Shown: positions 47,382 through 56,786 of the stretch, one piece after another
How the letters are laid out: each line of letters opens with the position of its first letter
Position numbering within the stretch: the first letter of the stretch is position 1
Source: Mytilinidion resinicola
Taxonomy: Eukaryota > Ascomycota > Dothideomycetes > Mytilinidiales > Mytilinidiaceae
DNA length: 64,000 bases
Assembly: GCF_010093595.1 (NCBI RefSeq)
Contig: NW_022985440.1
Coordinates: 461,215-525,214 of the forward strand
Direction of reading: 5' to 3'
The notes under the pieces: generated by a model
The model's database searches: none
The model's input: the letters and a program-made list of their open reading frames with translations, nothing else
Told to the model about the DNA's origin: nothing
Program-made: the position numbers and the translations under genes

Positions 47382-48100
47382 GTTGCGGCGATTTTCTGGC
47401 GTGCGTGGATGGCCGTATACTCAATCGACGCGCTCTTCTCGTAACCGGCACACTGGGTAATTCCATATGGAATGTAATACGGTAGTGTATATACAGCTTA
47501 GATGAACAGAGGGTGCTATCAAGATGATGGTGGGGGCCTGTGGCCGCAGAGCGAGAGACTTTCGGCTAGAACAAGCGCCTGCCCAACTACACCATTCCTC
47601 GTCGAATCAGCGGCGAATTTATTCCGAGGCACCGTGCATAACAACATCAAGACGCATTTTCGAAATTGACTGATTTTTGCTGGCAATGCTCATATACTGA
47701 CTCAAAGTTCCTCCGATATTCTTTTGGAAGATAATTGGTTCAAATTTGGAGGACAATTGAGTAGTTTCGGGCTGTGTTAGGGGTGCTACAATTCAGCTGC
47801 TGAGTTCGATGACGGAGATTGGACCGGGGCGACGCAGATCCCCGCGATACCCATCCCCAAGCGAACCTCTGCATGTCGCTCTTGGCTGCTTCGAGCAGGT
47901 GGACAAGGAAAGACGACAGAAAGCGGAGGAGCTCTTGTTACCCATGGCAGGACTGGTACATGAGCTTCCTAGACTAATGTAACTGCAGACAAGGTCAGGG
48001 AGTGTTCCAAGTTGATAGTCATGGACAAAAGGTAGGTACGCAGCTCTTCAACTCCGTTCCTCTATGGTCCTGCACTGCACATTTCTTTCCTCTGCTCAAA

Positions 48101-50053
48101 ATGACCATTCTTTCATCTCTTCTTCTGCTTGGCTTCGTGTCAATCTTGGGCGTGCAGGTATCTGGCCTAGTGCTCCATGAGTCTCTCCCAGGCGTTCCGG
48201 CAGGATGGAGCGTCTCCGACGTTCCTAGCGACTCGTCGCAGATGGTGTTGCAAGTCTCTCTGTCGCAGCAAAACATTGACCAGCTAGAGACGAAGCTCGC
48301 AGCAGTATCCACACCAGGTTCCCCCGAATATGGACAATATCTCGACGCCGATGAGGTCAATGCATTGTTCGGCGCCAGTAATGAGAGCTCCGCTGCCGTC
48401 GAATCGTGGCTAAAGGCTTCTGGCGTCACCCAATACGTCGCACAAGCTGGAAGCTACTGGTTCCAGGCCGATGTCGGCACTGCCAACTCCATGCTTGGGA
48501 CTACTTTCAAAACCTACAAGGACAGCACTGGAAAAACCAAGCTCAGAACGACCAAGTACTCCATTCCCGAGGACTTGGTCGGCCATGTCGCCCTTGTCTC
48601 TCCGACGACCTACTTCGGAAACACGAAAGCTATGATGCCAGCACGAGCGGAGGACCGCAAGCAATTGGCCAAACGAGCTACACCACCAGCCGAGTGCGAG
48701 CTGAGCGTCACCCTAGACAACGAGACATACGTAGCCTTCGGGCCGGCTTGCCTCAAGACCATTTACAACATCAACAACTATACTGCAGACCCCAGTTCCG
48801 GCAGCGAGATTGCTTTCGGCTCATTCCTGAACCAGAGTGCCAGCTACTCCGATCTATTTCTGTTCCAGGGGAACTTCAGCATTCCTGAGCAAAACTTCTC
48901 CGTCATTCTTGTCAACCCTGAAGATGGTGCAACTGCCTATCCTCAACCGCCTCTTGATGCGAATGATGGCGAAGCCAACTTGGACAGCCAATACATCTCA
49001 GGCATCTCACACCCATTGCCCTTCAGCGAGTACATCACCGCTGGCAGCCCCCCATACTTTCCCGACCCAGTAGAGCCAGCCGGCACACCAAACGAGAACG
49101 AGCCTTATCTGCCCTACTACGAGTACCTCCTCACTCAACCAACACTTCCACAGGTTATCACCAACTCTTATGGTGACGAGGAGCAGACGGTCCCGGAGAC
49201 ATACGCTGTGCAGGTGTGCAACCTGATTGGACTGCTAGGACTTCGTGGAATCTCTGTCCTCCACTCTTCTGGCGACGAGGGAGTTGGTGCTTCCTGCCTC
49301 TCTACCGATGGCTCCGTTGCCCAATTTAATCCAATCTTCCCTGTAAGTAAAGCTTAGAAAATCCGTTGAGCATTCACTAATTTCCTTTCTAGGCCACATG
49401 CCCCTACGTCACCAGCGTTGGTGGACTAGTCTCTTTCACCCCAGAAGAAGCTTGGGTTGGGAGTTCTGGCGGCTTCAGCAATGTAAGTGCACAAAGCCCT
49501 TGTCCACGCTTCAGATCGAAATACTGACCAGCCATCTACACAGTATTTCAAGCGCCCCTGGTACCAGAACAAAGCAGTGAAGGCATACCTTGACAAGTAC
49601 ATCAGCGCCGAGACCAAGTCATACTATTCCGCATACACCAACTTCTCCGGCAGAGGCTTCCCCGACGTGTCTGCACACTCCCTACACCCCGACTACATTG
49701 TATATCAAGGCGGCGAGGAAAATCTGTCTGGAGGCACCTCGGCCGCTGCGCCTGTGACGGCCAGCATCATCGCGCTGCTCAACGATGCACGCCTCCGTGC
49801 CGGCAAGCCCGCTCTTGGCTTCTTGAACCCATTCATCTACGCCTACGGCTACAAAGCGTTCACGGACATCACCTTGGGGCAATCCGATGGCTGCAATGGC
49901 AACGACACGCAGACCGAGGAACCGATCCCAGGTGCGGGTGTCATTCCCGGCGCTCACTGGAACGCGACCCCGGGTTGGGATCCCGTGACTGGATATGGAG
50001 CGCCAAATTTCGGCAAACTCCTGCACCTGGTCAACGGCCAGTATGGTTGGTAA
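48101..50053 (+). CDS. Secreted sedolisin-family tripeptidyl peptidase (S53)
   Basis: Extracellular acid protease releasing tripeptides. Exons 48101-49342, 49393-49482 and 49544-50053; 613 residues. I start at 48101 (MTILSSLLLLGFVSILGVQVSG), which gives a signal peptide; an in-frame ATG 33 codons upstream would spoil it. The propeptide (pro-kumamolisin-like: STPGSPEYGQYLDADEVNALF, TKYSIPEDLVGHVALVSPT) ends near KQLAKRATPPAEC, where KR is a likely processing site. The catalytic set is the Glu and Asp in GEANLDSQY, the oxyanion Asp in HSSGDEGVGASC, and the Ser in LSGGTSAAAPV. The Ca site is near FTDITLGQSDGCNG and GWDPVTGYGAPNF. All catalytic residues are intact and the frame is clean, in contrast to the decayed genes around it. 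Confidence 0.93.
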
Positions 50054-50629
50054 TTGTTCTTTTCCAACCCACTTTATAGTGAAAATTTCCATCACCACCC
50101 ATTTCCTTAACCCAACCTGTGACATTTAACTTCACGCCGCGCCTATTGCCCTTATTAGTGGCCTTGTACAGCTCTACATCTTCCAGCGTAGCAGGTTGGA
50201 TTGAAAAAATGGCCAATGAACTTTTTTTTCTGAAAAAATGAGATATGAATACGGGCTAAACGTATATGAACAACTGCATTTTACTAGGAACCCATCTAGC
50301 TATATATAGGAAAACCCTATTCGCATACTAGAGAGTATATTACTATTGTTCTCGTATAGAAGCTAGACTCCGGTAAATGAATGCATTGTTACACTCCGCC
50401 ACCGGCCCAGCAGCAGTGCACACCAATCAAAAAGGTACAGTGTCGAGCAAACTACTCGACGGGCCGGTGTTCAACATATATATGCGACTTGACTTGCCCC
50501 GCAACCGCGCCTAAGGCCGCGCGCGCCCGAGGCCACGCCCGGCGCCGCGCCGAGGCCGCATCACGTGCAATCTCGCCACGTGCCTGCCACACATGTGGTG
50601 CGCCGTAACATGCATACCCACGCTCCAAA
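50054..50629. other. Intergenic with GC-rich block
   Basis: Protease 3' flank (AT-rich 50200-50380), then a GC-rich block at 50480-50620 full of gccgcgc/ggccgc-type inverted words. No gene seen. Confidence 0.45.
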
Positions 50630-50815
50630 ACTATAAATCTTAAATAAGACTTTAGATAGCTTAGATTATTAGTATTATATGCTATATAGAATTTTATATA
50701 GAGAAAGTTATTAAATCTAGTAACTAGTAAGGGTTAAATAAAGGTATACTCTACAGAGATATAGACCTATATATCGCCCTATTTAACAAAGTGCTAGGGT
50801 TCCTCATATTCTGCC
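50630..50815 (+). pseudogene. AT-rich remnant with a second DUF3435 fragment
   Basis: 50630-50740 is extremely AT-rich with TA-rich words. 50740-50810 aligns with 44311-44377 of the first relic and translates to GILYRDIDLYIALF and LGF in one frame. Differences from the first copy in the best-matched part are mostly C-to-T or G-to-A (gacgtggacc versus gatatagacc, tacatc versus tatatc). This is the pattern left by repeat-induced point mutation. Confidence 0.68.
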
Positions 50816-50895
50816 GAGCGGTGAAGGATCCAGCACAAACAAACAGTCGCCCTTCCAGACTTCCACTAACAACACTCGAAACCTCATGGATTTCC

Positions 50896-52374
50896 ATGTC
50901 GCAACACTGTGATCACTCCTCGGTTCTGTCTTGGCTGGAAAAGCTTCCATCTCCGCCTAAGTCCACCTCAGCCGACTGTCCCAGTAACGGGCCGCGGCGG
51001 AGCAAGCGCGGCCGCCATGACTCTTTCGAAATGGACGCTCCTGCCACACGCACGCCATCACCTTCCAAGAGACGACGCATCGATGGCAGCGTTGAGGATA
51101 CGCCGCGAGCTATGTCCATACGGCCTGCCCCGTCGCTCGCCAGCTCGGAGCAAAGCTTCATTTCCCGACGGTCGCAGAGTCCGGAGAAGAAAATCAAGGC
51201 CATGAGATCTGCGCCGCAGCCCGTCGAACTGCAACAATTCCACGAACGGAGGGAAGAGATCCCAGACGAGCTCAAGACTATGCTTAGGATCATCGACGGT
51301 CGTCTTTCGCGCGGCATCCGCGTCATATCCAACGAATACGAGGTTAACTCGTCTTCCTACCTGTTGGATAGTCCATGCTGACCATTTACCCAAGAATGAG
51401 ATTGCTGGCATCAAAACAGGCGCCCTCGGAGCCATCAACGCCTACGATTTCGTCTACGCCGATTTGGACGACCTTCCTGGCCCATCTCCGACTCCTCGAC
51501 AATGCGCAAAGGCTGTGTGGCTAGCCGCCCGGTGCGAAACAAAGGGTTGTAGCGAAGCCGCTTGGAACAGCAGCGTGCACAATTACATACTTGACCTGGC
51601 GCTATACACTAAGCCTTTCATGGATCAAGTATACTTTGTTAACTGGTGCGTTTTCGGGTCTTCTAGGTCCATGTTGGATCCCCTGACATCTTACAGTACA
51701 TCTGCGCAAATCGCCCCCTCCTCCCTAATCCCACCCAGCGACCCCGCAACAGCCTCGCAAGGAAAAATGACCGATTTCGCAATTACAGTTGAACCTTCCG
51801 ACCGCTTCAAGGAAGCATTTAACACACGATTCCGCGGCAAGACGGCCAAGTCTGTCAATCACACCCTCCACGAACCACTGACACATTGCCCGATCGGAGT
51901 CAGCATTGAGACGAAGCGCACAGGAGAGAAGTGGAAGGAGGCGGTGTATCAGCTGGAGATCTGGACCGCTGCGCAGTTCAACAAGCTTGAGGAGCTGATG
52001 GAGGAGGTGAGGGAGATGAGAGGCGAACAAGAGACGGGCGGCACAGACGCGAGTGGTTTGCCATTCTTGCCTGTGATAATCGTGCAAGGGCATCAGTGGA
52101 AATTTCTGGCAGCTGTACGGTATCCAGGTAAACGAACGGTCAGTTGCATGACATTCGGCCATATGAGCACCGCTTACGGTTCCTATCGCAGTGTCTGTAC
52201 GAAGAAGTTACTTTCGGCAGTACCAACTCCGCTCTCGGAGTCTACCAGATCGTCGCGACTATCCAGCTTCTCGCTCGCTGGACTCGCGATGTCTTCGCGT
52301 CATGGTTTGAGAGGGAATGTATGAATATGACGCCAGAGCCACTGAGCACTTCAATTATAGGAATTCAATATTGA
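50896..52374 (+). CDS. PD-(D/E)XK nuclease-like domain protein
   Basis: Exons 50896-51342, 51395-51645, 51697-52138 and 52192-52374; 440 residues. The N-terminal half is basic and Ser/Pro-rich (RRSKRGRHDSFEMD, SPSKRRRID: probable nuclear localisation). The C-terminal half resembles the fungal PD-(D/E)XK nuclease-like family. It has CAKAVWLAARC, EAAWNSSVHNYILDLAL, the core IGVSIETKRTG (E-x-K), KWKEAVYQLEIWTAAQFNKL, LPVIIVQGHQWKFLAA, FGSTNSALGVYQIVATIQ and LARWTRDVFASWF. Family members are common, lineage-specific and uncharacterised; a DNA-cleaving role is inferred only from the fold. Exon 4 uses donor gtcagt. The gene starts 80 bases after the DUF3435 remnant, so its promoter overlaps the relic. 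Exon joins 2-3 and 3-4 are plausible but not certain. Confidence 0.72.
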
Positions 52375-52919
52375 CGTTATAGCGTGAAGTATCGGCATCG
52401 GTAGGTGCAAGTGATGAATACCAGCGCAATATTGTTAGGGCAGGAGCATCCATGCATGTTGAACAGCATGAACGATGTTGCATTAACCTAGAAGCGCCAA
52501 GCGACGTCACTAGAATGGAGATCACGCTTTGGTCTTAGCTTTGAGGACTTTTGAAGGACTAGCCACAGGTAGCGGATGTAGTTTAGTTTCCTAGCAGAAG
52601 ATATAACTACAAAAGTAAAAGTATAGTAATCAGGTGTTGGTGGTGAGTGCTCTCCGGCCATGCGCGGTCTTTCCTAAGTAGCCATGAAATTTCCGATGGT
52701 TGGTACTGTAGAACCTCTAGAGCCCAAGCCCACCACCTCGACATGCAACTAGTCAGCTAAATTCATATTACAGAATTCGCCATCTCACAAGGTCATGACT
52801 AGAGCGGGCCAGCCGTCCTCCCTGCTTTGTGGTGGCAACGTTAATTGCAAATTCAACATCGTTACTATTTAGTATAGTTTGTAAGCATACTTACGTAGCA
52901 AACCTATTCTATATTCATA
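52375..52919. other. Intergenic
   Basis: No gene seen. Homology to cullin stops at 52920, so the truncation breakpoint of the next gene is here. Confidence 0.45.
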
Positions 52920-54564
52920 CTAGCTTGATATTCTAGGTAGGCTACGTATATACTCAAGGGTACAAACTTCTCCCAGCTTGCTAATCATCCTCTTCTCGGC
53001 CCTATTAGAGACGAGTATATTTTGCTTTAGACGCTCGGCTAACATTTCCGAGTAGTGCTTCTGGAAGACGTCCTTGTCCTCAATGTACTTGAAAAGAGTT
53101 ATGATCTGGGTAAGACGCGTTTCTCTGTCGTCTGTGGCCATCGTGAGGATTGATCTCTTTAGCACGGTGTCGGTGTACTTGGCGAGAAGCTCGGCTGACT
53201 TGTTTGACCCCGACAGGCAGATCTTGTTGCGGTTAACAAACTCACGGCAGGCGTTGTCCACCGATTGCATGAACCCCGAATCTCCATTAAATGAATGGTT
53301 GACTAGACTCTGGTATTGTGCGTGAGTCTTATGGAGAGCCTCGGCGTAGACCTCTGGCTCAAGGTTATCATCTTCCCGAGCCACCTCTTCGACGGCTGCC
53401 AGACCAGCCTTGCGGACATGGGTCGAGAAGCGGCCCTGGAGACGACCTAGATCTGCGGAAACACGGACACAAAGCTTGTACACGCGTCTAAGATCTTCAT
53501 GTTTGTTGTGATCAAGAAAGTCCTGGAACTCTTCGTGTAGATTTTTTCCTTGTTTCCTTTTCCTTTCCCTTCTTTTTTTCCATGAAATGATTGATAATAA
53601 GAGATTCCTCACATTTCTGCATCAGAAGCGGTTTAGTATCGTCATGGAGGTACGGTGAAACGCGTTCCTCCTCTTCTTCTAGACAAGCCTCTGCCATTTT
53701 CATGTACTCCGCGACGTTGTTCTCGGCTAAGAACAGTTTCGATTTGGTGTCATAATATTCCGTGGTGGCCTTCAGGAAGGGCTCCTGGAAGTATTCTTTG
53801 CAGAAATCGACAGTGGACTTTGATTCATCCGACTCATCCAGATCGAGGGGCTCGGTCAGATTGCCGAACGATTCGATAACGGGCTTGATGCGAGACTTCT
53901 CAATCATCTCACCGTTCCTTTGCCTCTCAATGAGCTTGAGGATCGCCTGCACGAGGCTCTCTTGGGTGTTGATAAACACGTCCTCCTTCCACCGCACTAG
54001 GTGGAGAGTTATAACAGTGTAAATATCCTTTCTACCCTGCTTGATCTTGTCTTTTATCCAATGACGGTTTAAATATTGAAACAACCAGTTGTTACATTCT
54101 GCAGCCGTCCTGTATTGATGCCATTCCGTAATATAGAATGAGAGGAGAGCATCATCGATATACTCCTTTGATCGCGCCTGCACGCCCTTCAGGTGGGAGC
54201 TTAGGTACTCGGTGAGGTGTTCGTAAAGGTATTCAGCACGCGCGAACGAGGCGGGGCCCGGCACTACGCAGAATTTGTGGATAGAAGTGTAAAGGGCAAA
54301 GTATGCCTTTAAGTTGTTCTTCATGTGTTCTTTAAAGTCGATGCCGCCCCGCACGTCGGTCATAATTTTCTTCACGCCAGTCTCGATATGGTTCCACCTG
54401 CAGAAATCAAAAAGAAATAAGTATTTGAATATATAGTGTGCTTATGCATGTTTCATGCGGCTGATGTGGGCCACATGTTGCCTTTACAATCCCAGAGGAT
54501 TCTGAGCACGGCGAAAACAAGAAAAAAAGGGAGGACGAGCTTACCTTGCTTCGACATCATCCAT
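52920..54564 (-). pseudogene. Truncated, frameshifted cullin (CUL1/Cdc53-type) paralogue
   Basis: Cullins scaffold RING ubiquitin ligases. On the minus strand, exon 1 (54564-54545, MDDVEA) splices to 54397 (RWNHIETGVKKIMTDVRGGIDF). The N-terminal cullin repeats then read well: YTSIHKFC, YLNRHWIKDKIKQG and LVRWKEDVF. After CEESLIINH at about 53590, a purine tract of about 40 nt (53538-53580) throws the reading frame off. The protein resumes in another frame as HEEFQDFLDHNKHEDLRRVYKL and continues with NACREFVNRNKICLSGSNKS, LLAKYTDTVLK and FKYIEDKDVFQKHYSEMLA. Homology ends after MISKLGEVCTLEYIRSL. The cullin homology C-terminus, the RING-binding part and the NEDD8 lysine are missing. A functional CUL1 must exist elsewhere, so this is most likely a dead partial duplicate. 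A short truncated product cannot be excluded. Confidence 0.82.
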
Positions 54565-55193
54565 TGCAGGGGTTGGGCGGTTACGTGTTGTAGCGCAGGT
54601 TTCGAGAGTGCTTTCGTACGTACAAAGAGGCGTACAGTGAAAGTTGTGTGCTTTGAAACGGAATTTGAGCTAGATTTCGGGTGCGGTGTTGACAAGGTGA
54701 AGCAACGCTGTCAAGAGGATCAGGACAGATAAATGTGTAAATGAGGAGCAGAGCAACAGTGCTGGAGAAATAGTATATGTTGGTTTATCGCGGGGAAAGT
54801 CCAGGCTGAAGCTGACCGGATGGGTCGTGGAGCGGGGTTGCGTTGCACTTAGGCTAATTTCTCTACAACTCTTCGCGAGCCTTAGAGACACAGTAAGGCT
54901 CAATCCGCCTTCACTGCGCCATGCTCCAAGGCTGATCTCTGGATTTTCCTTTTTCTTACCTTTAGCCTCCTGCTTTCGACCAACTATAAACCCAGCTTCT
55001 CACTGCAAGATTCTACGTAAAGTCATCAGATTTCGCATACAATCAACTACGATCTATTCTCACCGAGAAATCTTTGCATTTGCACGTGGAACTTTGTTCT
55101 TTGCTCCGATGCGTTTTACGCCGTTGACGCTTTCGCTACAATCCGCCTAAAGCCCTCCTTTAGTGTTGGTACGTTGCTTACACGCAAGCTACT
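54565..55193. other. Intergenic between divergent genes
   Basis: Promoter regions of the cullin relic and the HET gene. No gene seen. Confidence 0.45.
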
Positions 55194-56786
55194 ATGAATG
55201 ATTTTCAATACGAACCGATCGATGTCAAGGGGCGTAATTTTCGGTTACTGCGACTTTGTCAGGGCAAAGAGGGCATCGAGTGCAAGCTCTTTCCAGCCCA
55301 GCTTCACGATGAAGCCCCGCTCCACGATGACGCCCCGCTCCACGATGACGCCCCAACCTACGAGGCTTTGTCATATACATGGGGCCCCAATGAAATGTCT
55401 GAATCCATAAAAGTAAATGGGAAAGAGTTTGGTGTTACCGAAAACCTCTACCTTGCACTTCAGTACCTCCGTTCTGAAAAATCAGACAGAACACTTTGGA
55501 TTGATGCTATTTGCATTGACCAAAGCGACGAGAAAGAGCGAGGCCACCAAGTCCGACAGATGGGGGGCATCTACAAACAGGCTAATAGAGTCATCTTCTG
55601 GCTAGGCCCAGCGACGTACGAGACAAATGTGGTTATGGATTCTCTGAAGTCTCTGCAGAACAAGGATAACAAAGAGACGTCTAAAGACTGGAAAATTGCG
55701 GACAAGCGTTGGATGGACCCTTGGCTAGCAGTGCAGTCTGACCTAAGAAGGCAACATCCAGGTCTGGAAACTCTGCAACGTGTGGGTATGAAGTTCCTTT
55801 TCGAGAGACCTTGGTTCAAGAGGGTTTGGATTTTGCAAGAAGTCGCCAATGCCCGAGCTGCCTTAGTCTGTTGCGGCACCAAGTCTGTCTCAGCACGCAT
55901 CTTCGCCCTTGCGCCGTCGCTCATAGAGGTGCAACCAGAGCCTCATTGCCAAGCTGTCTTGAACATGATGCCAGGACTAAATCAAGACGACTCTTGGTGG
56001 GGCAAGGAACCAAGTCTTTATACTCTCTTGCTGCAATTCAACGGAAGCAAAGCGAGTGACCCACGAGATATGATATATGCCCTACTTGGTATATCTAAAG
56101 ACGCAAGGAATTCCGATATTCTGTATGCAGACTATACGAAGAACATTGAGCAAGTTATCCAAGACACTACTTCATTCGTATTCGACCTATCCTACTCTCG
56201 CTACCGTACAATGGAAGATTTTCTACAAAATCTTACGGATTTAAACAAGAAGTCAATCTACGAAGCTGCGCGTTTGAGTGATGCGAAACGTGTGGCTGAA
56301 TTCTTGAAGAGACGAGGAAACGAGGTAAATATTACAGAAAGTGTACTCGAAGCCGCAACGTGGAATAGGTCGAGCGGAAAAGAAGTAATGGAGCTTCTTC
56401 TTCAGCAGCAAGGGGACGGGGTAAAGATTACAGAAAGTGTACTCAAAGCCGCAGCAGAGAATGAGTCGGGCGGAAAAGAAGTAATGGAGCTTCTTCTTCA
56501 GCAGCGAGGGGATAGGGTAAAGATTACAGAAAGTGTACTCGAAGCCGCAGCGTGGCAGAGCGGAAAAGAAGTAATGGAGCTTCTTCTTCAGCAGCGAGGG
56601 GACGGGGTAAAGATTACAGAAAGTGTACTCAAAGTTGCAGCGCAGAATAGGTCGAGCGGAAAAGAAGTAATAGAGCTTCTTCTTCAGCAGCAAGGGGACG
56701 GGGTAAAGATTACAGAAAGTGTACTTGAAGACGGAGAGCGGATTTTGAGAAGGTATAATATATATATATCTTCTTTTGCAGTCTAG
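55194..56786 (+). CDS. HET-domain protein with C-terminal near-identical 32-residue repeats
   Basis: Intronless, 530 residues. HET motifs in order: PTYEALSYTWGPN, VTENLYLALQYLR, LWIDAICIDQSDEKERGHQV, GGIYKQANRVIFWLGPA, RPWFKRVWILQEVANA and DPRDMIYALLGIS. Near residue 40 a six-residue unit LHDEAP/LHDDAP is repeated three times. From about residue 365 (KKSIYEAARLSDAKRVAEFL, ankyrin-like) the protein passes into five repeats of the type ITESVLEAA-x(6)-SGKEVMELLLQQRGDGVK. They resemble the GKEVM-LLL ankyrin-like repeats at the C-termini of fungal HET and NLR-type proteins. Such high-identity repeats are known in incompatibility receptors (for example the HNWD family) to vary fast and set recognition. 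The last unit breaks off into DGERILRRYNIYISSFAV. Likely role: nonself recognition or cell-death trigger. Confidence 0.86.
   Translation: MNDFQYEPIDVKGRNFRLLRLCQGKEGIECKLFPAQLHDEAPLHDDAPLHDDAPTYEALSYTWGPNEMSESIKVNGKEFGVTENLYLALQYLRSEKSDRTLWIDAICIDQSDEKERGHQVRQMGGIYKQANRVIFWLGPATYETNVVMDSLKSLQNKDNKETSKDWKIADKRWMDPWLAVQSDLRRQHPGLETLQRVGMKFLFERPWFKRVWILQEVANARAALVCCGTKSVSARIFALAPSLIEVQPEPHCQAVLNMMPGLNQDDSWWGKEPSLYTLLLQFNGSKASDPRDMIYALLGISKDARNSDILYADYTKNIEQVIQDTTSFVFDLSYSRYRTMEDFLQNLTDLNKKSIYEAARLSDAKRVAEFLKRRGNEVNITESVLEAATWNRSSGKEVMELLLQQQGDGVKITESVLKAAAENESGGKEVMELLLQQRGDRVKITESVLEAAAWQSGKEVMELLLQQRGDGVKITESVLKVAAQNRSSGKEVIELLLQQQGDGVKITESVLEDGERILRRYNIYISSFAV
56331..56730 (+). repeat. Five 96-bp coding repeats (one 90 bp) in the HET gene
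   Basis: The word attacagaaagtgtact starts at 56331, 56427, 56523, 56613 and 56709, giving periods of 96, 96, 90 and 96. Units are over 85 percent identical at the DNA level. The third lacks two codons, so array changes stay in frame. Confidence 0.9.

Larger units (their letters stand above)
46009..48100. other. Gene-free stretch with inverted repeat and palindrome array
   Basis: No supported gene. It holds the inverted repeat at 46256-46495 and the CCCGTACGGG array at 46821-47381. The last 500 bases are the likely promoter of the protease gene. Confidence 0.55.
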
